DNA of 64,000 bases, from the NCBI GenBank assembly GCA_018105865.1, contig CM030836.1, positions 17,624,503 to 17,688,502 on the forward strand, written 5' to 3'. The notes beneath the pieces were generated by a model. It did not search any database. It was not told where the DNA came from and was given only the letters and a program-made list of their open reading frames with translations. Below, piece by piece: positions 1 through 12,236 of this stretch. The DNA comes from Metaphire vulgaris (taxonomy: Eukaryota > Annelida > Clitellata > Crassiclitellata > Megascolecidae). Positions within the stretch are counted from its first letter, which is position 1. Each line of letters opens with the position of its first letter. The position numbers and the translations under genes are program-made.

Positions 1-92
1 TTGAGAAATAAAAATTAGGATAGGTGTGGCCAAACTTTCGATCCGAACAGTAAAGTACATCCTAACCAATCCATTCTAACCAATCCATCCGA

Positions 93-297
93 CCGTTGTA
101 TAGTGGCGGCTCTAGGATTTGGCAAGTGGGGGGGGGGCGTTGGGGTGGCAACTTCTAATCATGGGAGGGCCAACCATTTGTTGTTTAATGTATGTAGCAT
201 TAAGTATAGGGTCCCAACTGGGGGGCACTTGGGGGCCAGGCACTCAATAGGGGCACGTGCCCCCTGACCCCCCGGTGGAGCCGCCACTGCCGTTGTA
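93..297. mobile_element. hAT-type MITE, CAGTGGCGGCTC family, with 8-bp TSD
   Basis: A 189-bp element (101-289) ends in inverted repeats: TAGTGGCGGCTC on the left and GAGCCGCCACTG on the right. It is flanked by an exact 8-bp duplication, ccgttgta (93-100 and 290-297). Eight-bp target duplications and CAGTG-like ends are typical of hAT superfamily elements. There is no coding capacity. Related copies lie at 15135-15311 (opposite orientation) and 18238-18338. Confidence 0.85.
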
Positions 298-496
298 GTC
301 TTAAAGATTGTAGGCTTACTCGAAAAGTTGTACGTTAAAAGCAATTATTCGGCTACCATTTCTCTATGCTATTTTACGGTTGATGAATCCATCCAAATCG
401 TTTGTCATAAGAGTTATAGCTTGATCAAAATGTATGTCAAAATATGGTTTGAAAAGTGTGTGTACACACACACACACATATATATATATTATATAA

Positions 497-584
<88 letters not shown>

Positions 585-1748
585 CTGCTCCCGGGGATCT
601 TCAATAATATTGTTGTTTGCTGTCCATGCGCTCCAATATTACTCCATTACTTGCGTTCTCCGTCTTCAGAGAGCTTAATTCTTCTAATTTCTACGAATTC
701 GTTTCATCTCGTCCAGATTTTATTTTATCGTCTTTAGAGATCTGGTCCTAAAAGTTCGAAAACTACGAAAACACGAACGCTCGCTTTAGCCTTTCGGCGA
801 CCGCCGCATATTGTTGACCCGTCTTCCGGGGACGACCTGAACCAACCGTTCCAGACTGATTTAACCCTTTAATTCCGTTTGATTTTAGTATTGCATCGGT
901 CGATAACGGAGACTTTATTACAGCGACGTCAGAGATTGGTTTATTGATATCAGTCACGAATAATTCAGCTGCAGCACAAATATAAATATACAGTAATATA
1001 GCCTATTATTAGAATTTCTTCGTAATAATACAAATATATATATGCAGATGTATAGGATTAATATAGGGTATGTAGTAGGATGCATGCATAGAATTAATTA
1101 TTGAACTGCCAATGTTAGTCTGTTATATACCTGACGACGGCATGTGAAACCTGAGAAAAAGGTTTTTACTCAACCAATTTCAATATTTAGTAAACCAGCT
1201 TTCACAAAAAGATCTATTTCAGACAAGCGACAAAATGGCAACCAATGTAAAGAAATTAGCTAGAATAAGACTGCTTATTATTTAAATTCATTATAAAAAT
1301 AACCATTCAACTTCCATGGCGCCACTATCATAATGTCTAGGACATCAGCCGATGACGCACCAATCACACACTGGATCGAGTTACTTAAGGATTTGGAAGG
1401 AAATAAATGCCCGATCCCGTGTGGGCATTTTATAAATATCCTTTAGACCAGTGGTTCCCGACCTTTTGCAGTCCCTACCCCCTTATAAGCATCCGTAAAA
1501 TCCTAATGCCCCTGTAACTTATAATTTTTATTATTCAACAATTGAACCTCTATTTATATGACAGAAGTCTAAAAGGCCTCTAATTTGTACTAAGGTCTAG
1601 ACTTTGTCCGCGCAAGATTTCTAAAAGAATGAAAGTTCGTTGCCCTTGACAACATAGATGTTTTGCTTTTCTGCAAGAAAAAAAACGCCTCTCAATAGAA
1701 GATGCGTTGTTATTCTAACGAAACTTTCGCTTCGCGCTCTTGACGCAG
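298..1748. other. Intergenic or intronic stretch with simple repeats
   Basis: This stretch holds an AT/GA microsatellite (about 466-581) and the end of a hAT-like element (about 1449-1560, beginning CAGTGGTTCCC) without a recognisable partner end. I see no conserved exon. It may be the last intron of the receptor gene whose final exon begins near 1749. Confidence 0.5.
479..581. repeat. (TA)n followed by (GA)n microsatellite
   Basis: About 70 bp of TA dinucleotides run directly into about 34 bp of GA dinucleotides. The Ile-Tyr and Glu-Arg reading frames here are repeat artefacts. Confidence 0.97.
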
Positions 1749-2200
1749 ATTCCTTCCTGCGCGACACCGACTCCGTGCTGCAACCGACTACCGGCGGAAC
1801 CCGATACATCTACACCCGGAAGCGGAAGTCCGATCCGTGCCACCCGGCGGTGCGCATGCGCCAGTCGAGTTCCCGGAAGTGCGTCGTGGCGCGTCGTCGG
1901 GTGGTGAAGATGCTCCTGGTCGTCGTCGTCGAGTTCTTCGTCTGCTGGTCGCCCACCTACTTCCTCCAGACGTGGGTCGTCTTCGACTACGAGGGTGCCG
2001 TTCGACGGGTGTCGCCCGTCGCCGTCAACCTGCTCCACCTGGTCGCCTTCCTGTCCGCCTGCTGTCACCCGATCACCTACTGCTTCATGAACAAGACCTT
2101 CCGCTGCGGTTTCCTGGCCGTCTTCCGCTGCCGTCGTCGCCCGAGAAGACGCAACAGCGGTCGACTCGCCCGGCGCAGAAGCTCATATTGCAGCGCCTAG
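1749..2200 (+). CDS. CCKR: Last exon of a CCK/sulfakinin-type GPCR (TM6-TM7-tail), partial
   Basis: Class A (rhodopsin-like) peptide receptor fragment ending at TAG 2198-2200. The frame shows an Arg/Lys-rich third intracellular loop with RRRVVKML, then TM6 with the FFVCWSP motif (CWxP class), a short loop, and TM7 with SACCHPITYCFMN followed by an Arg-rich cytoplasmic tail. RRVVKML, CWxP and the PITYCFMN stretch are what is known from cholecystokinin and insect sulfakinin receptors, which bind amidated peptides and signal through G proteins at the plasma membrane. The exon probably starts after the AG at 1747-1748, which needs an upstream phase-1 donor. TM1-TM5 would lie before the window. 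Oddity: the NPxxY Asn of TM7 is His here. Coding GC is much higher than the flanks. Another neuropeptide receptor of the same clade is possible. Confidence 0.8.
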
Positions 2201-2536
2201 AGCGAGAGCGGGTGGGGCGTGGGGTGGGTACGGTGGCGTGGGCCCGTATTTTCCGCCACCCTGGTCTGGTCTTGCCTAGCTTTCCGCTCTCTGACTGACC
2301 GATAGTCTCGGAAGCTGACACGATTCGCCGCTTTTTTGCGGTTGGATTTTAAAGTCCACTGAGTATTATAGAACCGGTGCTATAAAAGCGCAGAATTCAT
2401 TTATTTATTTAGTAAGCTTTTAGCGATGGGGTCAATAGGGCATCCGCGGTTCCCAAACGTGGCCCCAGAGCCGCAGGGCTCCGTAGCGACTGACCTTCGA
2501 AAGGTTTCTCTGCTGCGGTGGGGATTTAATGTATAA

Positions 2537-2610
2537 AGGGTGGCGCAGAAAACCGGACTATATTAGATGCAAACCTAAATGTGACTAGTCCGGTTTTTTT
2601 GCGCCACCCT
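2537..2610 (-). mobile_element. 74-bp palindromic mini-element, copy 1
   Basis: The ends AGGGTGGCGCA and TTTGCGCCACCCT form long arms that continue through AACCGGACTA / TAGTCCGGTT. Between them is a short asymmetric core. Copy 2 at 4303-4376 has the same arms and core in the opposite orientation. The size and fold-back shape fit a minimal non-autonomous DNA transposon. The flanking GTATA is repeated on both sides. Confidence 0.75.
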
Positions 2611-2863
2611 GTATAATATATTTGTCATTGTGAAAGATTTATTATTTGTCGATTAGCAGAGCAAAGCTGGAGTGGAAATACAAGCAGACGTCGAAGTTGT
2701 CTTCAGACGCCAATCGATTGTCTATCTCAAGAATATGTTGCTTTTAATTGCACTCTTAAGTTTTCAGACAAGTTAACGTGTGCATTTCATCTTATTGTTC
2801 CAAAGTTAATGCTAACGACTGTGCTTTTTCTATTTCGCTTTTAGTAGCAACAGCTGATTATAT

Positions 2864-3034
2864 TATGTCACCAGTGGCGTATTTAGGATTTTGGTAAGGG
2901 GGGCCAGACACTTTCGATCTGACAAGTTACAACTTTGGAAAAAAGTTGACGACCCTTTTTTTTGCTTGACATCAAGACCAAAGGGGAGGCCATGGCCCAA
3001 ATGGCCCAATGGTAAATACGCCACTGTATGTCAC
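2864..3034. mobile_element. hAT-type MITE, CAGTGGCGTATTTA family, with 8-bp TSD
   Basis: A 155-bp element (2872-3026) starts CAGTGGCGTATTTAGG and ends TAAATACGCCACTG. It has an exact 8-bp target duplication, tatgtcac (2864-2871 and 3027-3034). It is non-coding. Confidence 0.88.
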
Positions 3035-4121
3035 TGCAGCTTCAAAATCGTTCAAATATTTATTCACACTCGGATGTATTAATTCTCAGCCAAAACGGAA
3101 TACGGAAGCGTAGCGGGAAAGGGAACGTTGTGCGGCGCTAGTCAGCCTATTCATATATTCAACTCGGTCATCGGGTTGTTTGCCGCATTACTAAATATTC
3201 ATGCACTGACAAAATTAATGGGACAGATCTTATCTTCCGCTGGGAGATCGCAGGGCTGTCGTCGAAACTCCATTTGCAAATAATCACCAATGCAAATATA
3301 TTTCTCTATAGGAGAAATGGGAAAACGACTTCGCAATCATTTGTGTCAGAGCGTTGGTCTAATGCGGGCCTAAATTTTGGAAGTTACTATAGTAGCTAGG
3401 CTATCGTTTCCAAATTGCGCTGCTAGGCTCTCGTTCAGTCTGGTTCTTAGCTGGGTTTTTTCTTTCTAAAAGCAAACTATCGGGTCACCAGATCCGGTTT
3501 TGTGTCGAACAGGCAACAGCTGCACGCGAGACAGGTGTGCGGGCGATCTGAATTTTAGGTCCTATATCGACGTGGCGTTTCTGCGAATGGCTAAGATTCG
3601 ATCTCTTGTATAGTAAAGCTGCTCGCGTATACATATAACGCTTTCCGTCCGAAGTTAAAATGAACGTGATAAATCCAAGCCTGGCCCCTTATAAATAATT
3701 AATTAGGCGACAGCCGGAGGGAACAGAACAACTAACAAAATCTGCCAAGTATCTAGTCGATGCGGCTAAAGCCTATAGTTGTTCAGCTTCCAGCACTTAC
3801 AGTAAGCTGTTCGGCTTTTAGCCCACGTGTAATAACAACTAATAATTATTACATGTAAGCTTATGTTCGGTTTATTTCTCTTGGAAACATAAGGTCGATG
3901 CTCTAAAGCGTCTATTCGAGGATTAGGATTATATTTCAGTTGTATGGGCTCTCGTCTTTATAGTCATTTGTAGGCCTAATGATAATATACAAGTCCACAA
4001 AGATGATTATCGATCGGCGTCGGTAAGTAAGATGTAAATGAAATATCTAAAGTGCAACATGAAACAGTGTGAATGCGCTATTAACCTTCAATAAGTGGAG
4101 CTAGAAAATCTTTCACCAATG

Positions 4122-4125
<4 letters not shown>

Positions 4126-4176
<51 letters not shown>
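4126..4176. repeat. (TA)n microsatellite
   Basis: A pure TA dinucleotide tract of about 50 bp. Confidence 0.95.
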
Positions 4177-4179
<3 letters not shown>

Positions 4180-4302
4180 TGCAACTAGTTCTATATTTAC
4201 ACGGGTTTTAAGCTTTATTCGTCAGCGGTTCAGTAAAATTTTCCTACTTGGTGTTGCAGTCCTTTGGTAACCTCGCAGACTTCCTCCGCTGTCTGATATA
4301 TA

Positions 4303-4374
4303 CAGGGTGGCGCAAAAAACCGGACTAGTCACATTTAGGTTTGCATTTAATATAGTCCGGTTTTTGCGCCACCC

Positions 4375-4376
<2 letters not shown>
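4303..4376 (+). mobile_element. 74-bp palindromic mini-element, copy 2
   Basis: The arms CAGGGTGGCGCAAAAAACC and the matching inverted end ACCCTG enclose a core containing CACATTTAGGTTTGCAT. The core is in the opposite orientation to the copy at 2537-2610. Confidence 0.8.
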
Positions 4377-4412
<36 letters not shown>

Positions 4413-4483
4413 AGATTTTTGAATCATGGACGTCAGAGAGAATATTGCATCTTGACAGTCTGATCAATTTGAACGCAGAGCAG

Positions 4484-4526
<43 letters not shown>
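4484..4526. repeat. (TG)n microsatellite
   Basis: A pure GT/TG tract of about 42 bp. Confidence 0.95.
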
Positions 4527-4527
<1 letters not shown>

Positions 4528-5210
4528 CGTGCTGTGTATGTATGCCTATTGCCTATACATATGCAAGGACTGTGTTAACGTGGCAGTCGACTGGCAATTG
4601 ACTTATCCTGTCCTTCTCGTTCGCGTGTGTTCTAAATTGACCACATACGCTCAGACAGACGCTGCGTTGATGAGATCGATTTGGAGTTTTCAAACAGATG
4701 TTCAGTCGTTGCCCGCAACGAAATAAATCAGTAGCTGAGAAAAAAACGACAACTAAAATAGACTTAGCCGCAACATCATAATTATATAGGCATAAGTAAG
4801 TCCTCTCAGCTTCACGCTAACTTAACGAATGTTTCTGGAGAAACACGCGCTTAACATCGCGTCATTATACAATAATATACATGTGATGTACAAGTTGTAA
4901 ACGAAATCGACGCGATTTCTAGTTCTTCAACTTCACGTTTTTATAGTTCAAGCGATATTGTTGGACATTTTCAGTCTCTCGGTCGTTCAACGTGTATACT
5001 TTTGCTTTCAGATATAATCATGTACATCTTAATGTATTCCACCAAGTTCGATTTTTGATGGATATGCGTACTAGGCTCTTCTGTTCTTGTCTATTGGTAG
5101 GTATCGCCATGAAAATACTTGCTCAGCTGTTTTTATGAGCGCTCTCAAACTTTGACAAAGAATTTCTAACATTAGACATGCTTATAGAGTTAATAATAAT
5201 TTTAATAATA

Positions 5211-5376
<166 letters not shown>

Positions 5377-5475
5377 ATTATAGATAGCAGACGACTACTA
5401 CGACGACGACGACGATGATGATAACGTTCTTCAAATGTGTAAATTACGTTTCATCTTGATGGATCCAAATAATAA

Positions 5476-5480
<5 letters not shown>

Positions 5481-5550
<70 letters not shown>
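5481..5550. repeat. (GA)n microsatellite
   Basis: A nearly pure GA tract with one AAG interruption. Confidence 0.95.
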
Positions 5551-5804
5551 GCGCCCACTAAGCCAAGTGGAGTCAGATGAATGCAGCTGATTTCATTAGT
5601 AAATTCTTCTTCAGCAGAGCCCGGTCTTAGTCAGATGAATCCCCGCATTATCTGATTTCTTTGGAGTAAGATCGTTGTTAATCTTCTTCGACGCAGAGCG
5701 CCCCTCGTTCATTGGGACGCCATCTCCTAATTATAGGGTCCACTTTATTCAAATTAAAAGAGAGCGTCTGATGGTAGTGATGATGATGATATCTCGACGA
5801 CGAT

Positions 5805-5836
<32 letters not shown>

Positions 5837-6185
5837 ACAATATCTTTGGAAGAGAATCAGATCAGGCAGATTCTATTAGGCCCATACCCTCGAACCCCTC
5901 CCATTTTTTATGAGGCTACCATAGGAAAGGGGAATATATAAAAAGGGGAAGATATATGTGCTCCCCTACACTTTTTCATCCAAGTTTACGCAAATGAGAC
6001 AGGCTTTCTCCACTATCTCTATTCGCCCCAGTTTTGGTTATCAGCTTTGAAGATTCGAACATTTCTTATCTCTTGCGGATTTGATATTGATCCGATGTAG
6101 CTATAGGCAATCGGTCACTGATCCGGACTGTTTGCGACTGTTTCTACGCTCAGGATCAAAAAAACACCGATCTCAGAGTGACGTA

Positions 6186-6365
6186 ATGAGGTTGCGGAAA
6201 CTGAGAGTGTTGAAATTCCTGCTCCTTGTCGCAGCCGTGGTAATCGTCGGAACACAGGTAACAAGGTTGCTGTCCGACCTTAGTCAAAGGTCAGCAAATG
6301 AACATGAGAAACTTCCTCGAGATGTTGCCGCTGACGAAAGTCTCGAGAGAAATGAAATGACAAAG
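6186..6365 (+). CDS. GALNT10: GALNT10 exon 1 (start, signal anchor)
   Basis: The first ATG of an open frame encodes MRLRKLRV followed by about 20 hydrophobic residues, the Golgi signal anchor, then a charged stem. It ends after codon 60 in phase 0 at AAG|GTTGGT. The frame is also open upstream to 6081 but has no ATG there, so 6186 is taken as the start. Confidence 0.85.
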
Positions 6366-8016
6366 GTTGGTTTTTCGTTATTAATCCATTCCAGCATTGT
6401 CCAATGGCCTTATCTGGAAAGACACACAACGGAAATGAACTGCAGATATAGCAATAATTTTGCCATTCTTTGCCACGTCGACAGCTTGCGTTCTCTGACT
6501 TCGTTCATTAATTAAACTTTCAAAGTCAATATTCGCCAAATGCGTGTCCGTTGTTGTTCGATCGATGGTAACGCGCATGCGCAAAATAATTATTTTGTTA
6601 TAAACTCAACGTCGATTTATCTTGGAATGACCTTTTCAGAAAATTTAAACCACGACCTTTTATTACACGACAATAAATCAATTTTATTATGCTGATAAGA
6701 AATTAATTTTAAAACTCCCAAACAAAGGATGGTCAGGTATAGTTTCTCAAAAATCAACTCCTCAGCACACCCAGTAGACAATCAGACTGTAAGACTTCAA
6801 ATTTTGTCACGTTTTGCCGCCCATTTAAACGCAATGGTAGACCCATATATACAGTCAAAAGTATCAGGATTTTTGGAATTGGGCTCAGATGCACCCACTG
6901 TGTTATCTTACTGCGTTCAGTTAATTTATTTATTTCCCTTATTATTTAATCAATTGTCTTGAAGTGTCGCGTGATTGGCGACCATTTATTTAATCTTTGT
7001 CTTGCTTGTCCGATCTGATCTCGTGGATCGTGTCACAGAATCCAGCTCTTTCGCCATTAAACCACAAAACCACGATCTCAAAGAATTCCGACAAAATTGA
7101 CTGGCACGATTACGAAAAGATAGCAATCGAGGGTCGGCGAGAAGGTCGGTGACCATCTCCTCTGTCTGTCTTTCTGTCTGTCTGTCTGCCTGTCTCTGTC
7201 TCTCTCTGTCTGTCTCAGTCTGTCTGTGTGTATGCCTGTGTGTCTGTGCCTGTGTGTCTGTGCCTGTCTGTCTGTCTGTCTGTGTGTGTCTGTCTCTGTC
7301 TGTCTTCTCCTGTTTCACTTCCTAAATGTCATTGCGTTTGAAATCGCTTCTATTGATCGTCACTGTTTACCCGAGCGTCAAATATTTGTATTAATCATTT
7401 TTCCAATTGCATTCTCATTCGCATAATTCATTTACTTCATTTACAGTATCTCGCAATTAGCAGACCTGTGCTATGCATTGCAGGTGACTTATACCAAGAC
7501 CCCTGTTTCACGGTCTACATCGTCGTCGTCATCGTCGTCGTCATCATCATCATCATTGAACTTCGATAGCGCCATTTTAGTAATGCACCTGGCATCAGTC
7601 GATGGTCGCTCCTTGATTCGAATCGTAACGCCCCCTTCGCCCCGCCCCCCCCGTTGTCAGAACCCAAAAAATCGATTCTATTTTTATTCCAGAGAGCGCA
7701 GCTGCAAAATCGTGTGTCTACAGTATAGACCCAATTTACGGAATAGACAGGACAATTAGGCCTATAAGGCCACAATTTCGTCTAAAATCGATTTGTCCAC
7801 AGCAATTGAGCGGCGTCTATTTTAGGTAACGGAGAGCACGGAATGCCGCTTATCTTGGCGAAAGAGGACAATGCGCGTAGAGACGATCTGTACAAAATGA
7901 ACGGATTCAACGCTTATCTCAGCGATATAATCTCAATCGATCGGGCAGTCAAAGACCTCAGGCACAAACAGTACGCATTCGCAGTGGCCTCCTGCACTAC
8001 TTTTCTGCATGATAAC

Positions 8017-8083
<67 letters not shown>

Positions 8084-9033
8084 CATCATCATCATCATCA
8101 TCATCATCATCTCCAATGCCTAAAATCGTACTTCGGGGTGTAGGCTTGCCAGAAACACTGACGAATAGGAATGCTAAATTCTAAATTGTTTAATAAAAGT
8201 TATACCGGCAAAATCGTCACAACTTCCAGGTACAAAGTTCAGAGGCGTGGCGTCCCAATGGCTACTATGGCTTTAGCCAATGGGCGGCACACACGACGGG
8301 GGCGGCAAATTTTGGAAGCGACCTTTCTTCTTTTTTTGCTTGTCGGGGAATTTTGGCGAAGGCGGCAAAGTTTAGATAAGGGGCGGCAAATTTAGCGGCG
8401 ACGACCTTTTTTTTAGCTTGTCAGGTGTAATAAGAATGAATTTGGAGCGACGGATTTGCCAGGAGCCATAGGCGGCAAAGAGTGCACGCTACGCCACTGA
8501 CAAATTTCAATTCCGAAGCCAATAGCTAGTTAGCCTAATACCATCGTTCATTGGCGTAAACTTGGATTTAAAGAGTGGGGGGTCCAGCCTTTACACCTCC
8601 CTCCTTCGTTATGGTAACCTTTCAAAAAGTGGAGGATCGAGTCTAGAGGCCTAATAGAAGTCTACGCCTATGTCCTCGGTTGTATCTTCTAGGTCTGGAG
8701 ACTTGACGAAAAAGCAAAGTGCCTGTTAGTATAGAGACCACTAAGAATGCGCGTGAAACAGCAGACTTATTAGGGTCACGAAATCGTTGGTTTTACAGCA
8801 AAATCGGCAGAACGCGATGAAAGGGCAGATTTAAATGTTACATATAAAAATTACAAATGAGGAAATAAACAGAAATTGATTATTTCATATACTGTACAGC
8901 ATAAATTTCAATATCACTGTTGCTTATGCAGTAGGGTCTAACTGAACCGTGGACGCAGATGTGGATAGAAGAGAGATATGTGTTAAATAATCAGTCACGG
9001 AAAGAAGGAATTTGTGTGCAGCAAGTACAGAGT

Positions 9034-9094
<61 letters not shown>

Positions 9095-10354
9095 TGAGAG
9101 TGTGATAAGACAGTATTTAGAAGACTGGGAAAGAACTTGGAGCAGGGCTTCTCAATTATCGTCGACCAGTGATTTCGCGATGTCGCCATTGTTACTTAAG
9201 GAGGACCCCTAACGTCGAGAAAAAATAATAAATTGACGAATTATGAGAAAACAACGTTGGAAAATTTCATCCGATTGTACAGTGTGAAGCATTAACTTCG
9301 TTTTTGCTGTTAATGAGTTCATCAGCACGTCAACAAAACAGGCGAAAAAAATGAATGCGGCGTCGATAGCGTAAACAAATATCCAAGATAGAATTGATGC
9401 TATCCTATATCATGATATACAGTATATACACATTCACATCTGCATACAGTGCAGTAATTATGCGATAAAACGGTCGGAAGGCACTGGATCAAAGTTTTCG
9501 TACTATCGCCTTCTCCTTCCTCCTCCTCCTCTTCTTCTTCTTCTTCTTCTTCTTCTTCTTCTTCTTCTTCTTCTTCTTCTTTATCTTCATTTTCTTAGTC
9601 AGTTTTCCTTGCTTCTCCATTTCACAAACCTCGAGTCCTCGACCGTGTGCACCTGAGATGACAAAACCGTCGAGATCTGCATCTTTACCGGTCTTGTTTG
9701 CTTTTAAATTGCAGGTGCCACACGAAGACTTACCTGTCTCACCTGCCAAGCGTCAGCGTCATCATTCCCGTTCATAACGAACACTGGAGCACGCTGTTGA
9801 GATCGATTCACAGCATTCTCAACCGATCCCCTTCTCGTCTCATTCAGGAAATCATTCTCGTCGACGATTACAGCGAGAGAGGTCAGAGGCTAAAAACCAT
9901 GGCAACCAAGGTCGCTGCTTTGCCTTTTATAGACGTCCTAGACTTTAAAGCATTGTCAAACAGACGCGATATAACCACGTGATTCCAGATAGTCTAACTG
10001 TACTCTAACACACCAACCAGCAACATCCAGTGCCTCGATAGGTTTGATAATACTGCGCTGCGAGATTCGACCATGCGTTAGGTCCAACACGTATAACAAG
10101 GTCAACCGAACTTAGTTAGCCTATAGGCCTACTGTTGAAGTATTTTCATTTTTCATTTTATGATTGTTGGCAGCCGTGCCTAATTAAATGTAGGCCTAAT
10201 TAATAGAAGAGCTAGTAAATGTTTTATCTACGTTTAAGCACTTCAATTCATTTGTGCGAATCAGCGTATTTTAACGTACGCAAAGTTTATCGTACGTGTA
10301 TTAGGCTATTTGTATTTTATTATGGGAAAAAGATACGTATAATAATAGTCATTA

Positions 10355-10400
<46 letters not shown>

Positions 10401-10426
10401 TAATGTTATTATTATTATTATTGTTA

Positions 10427-10500
<74 letters not shown>

Positions 10501-11956
10501 CCTATGATACGTACGGTCGCGCCTTGCTGCGCTGTAGAAATTGTAAATAAAGTTTCCTGGCCTTTCGAAACCAGTAATTGCCTAATAATTAATAAGCGAC
10601 GGCTGCTAGAGACTTTTAACCAGTCTTTTCTATATCTGGTTATACATGTATTAGATTGATTGGTTATACTTGTATTAGGTTGATTATTCATCAAGCGCTT
10701 TTTGTTTTCCTCTTGGTTCAAAGCGCGATCAAAACCAAGTAATGAAGAAGATACCGCTTTGACCTTTTTTTAGTCAACCTGAAGCAACAGTTAGATGCTC
10801 ACCTGGCCATGAACTACGACGGTAAGGTCAAGGTGATCAGACAAGAGCAGAGAGAAGGTCTTATACGAACTCGGCTGACAGGTGCAAGGGCTGCCACTGG
10901 AGATGTCCTTCTCTTTCTAGACTCTCACGTCGAGGCTGGCATCAATTGGTTACCGCCGCTCCTAGGTAAGTACTTACCACCTCTCCTAGATAAAGATGTA
11001 CCATCTCTCTTAGATAAGGAATTGCCACATCCCCTAAGAAAAGACTCGCCACCTCTCAGAGGCGGATCTAGGATGGTGCAGAGGGGTACAGATGTCCCCG
11101 GGCGCCGAGGTGGGGGCGCCAAAATTGGTTTAAGGTAGGATGTTCCGCTACGGATGATGACCTTTTTTCCTCGTCAGGATATTCGCGAAGTTGAATGGAG
11201 AATGAAGGGGCGCCAAAATTGGCAGAACGGCGCCCTTTTTAACTTCTTATGATTTTCGTCAAGTTGAGGGGCGCCATCAGCATGCTTTGTCCCCGGGCGC
11301 CGGACACCCTAGCTCCGCCCCTGCCACCTCTCCTAGGTAAGGACTTGCCACCTCTCGTAGGTGAGGACTTACCAGCTCTCCAGGGTAAGGGCGTACCGTC
11401 TCTACTAGGTAAGGGTGCAAAGAAAATCCATGAACTACAGGAAAATAAGACTGTGAAGCGTCGTTATAAGCAAGTCGTCTTTCTGACCTCCGTCGTTATA
11501 ACAAAAAAGATCTACTGTACTTTATATCGCCAGCGGTAGTTGTTATGCTCTATAGTGTTTCTTGCCAATAATAGTCAAAAGTATCACTAGGTAGTTGTCA
11601 TGTCTTAACCCCTTAACTGGGGATCCCGGTTATATCCGTCCATTTTACATTGAGTTACAGTTAAATACACGGTTAAGGGGTTAATTCGATATTTCAAATT
11701 GTGTCGTCGTCGTCGTGTGTGTCTGTGCTGACTGACTGTTGACGCCCTCCTGTTAGAACCGATTGCCGAAGATTACCGAACAGTGACTTGTCCGTTTATC
11801 GATGTAATCGACAAGGACAACTTCGCGATGGTTCCACAGGACGAAGGAGCCAGAGGCGCCTTCGACTGGCAGCTCTACTACAAGCGACTCCCGCTGCTAC
11901 CAGAAGCCCTTCAACGTCCGAGCGAACCATTCGAGTAGGAAATACACTGCGCTTAC

Positions 11957-12032
<76 letters not shown>

Positions 12033-12064
12033 GCAATAACAACAATAATATAAAATACCCCTGC

Positions 12065-12096
<32 letters not shown>

Positions 12097-12115
12097 GCCT
12101 AATAACAACAACAAC

Positions 12116-12149
<34 letters not shown>

Positions 12150-12169
12150 GCCTAATAATAACAACAACA

Positions 12170-12236
<67 letters not shown>

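Noticed and set aside
456..737. Open frame rich in Ile-Tyr and Glu-Arg
   Set aside because: It is a translation of TA and GA microsatellites; no homology or splice context. The same applies to similar frames near 17158-17612, 28647, 29638, 38560-38854 and 43634-43931.
1715..2321. Minus-strand and alternate-frame open frames over the receptor exon
   Set aside because: High GC makes long shadow frames. Only the frame with CWSP and PITYCFMN has homology.
7226..7318. Cys/Val/Leu-rich frame
   Set aside because: Translation of a TGTC/TCTG simple repeat in GALNT10 intron 2.
10219..10721. Poly-Ile frames on both strands
   Set aside because: (TTA)n repeat in GALNT10 intron 4. The real exons lie on either side.
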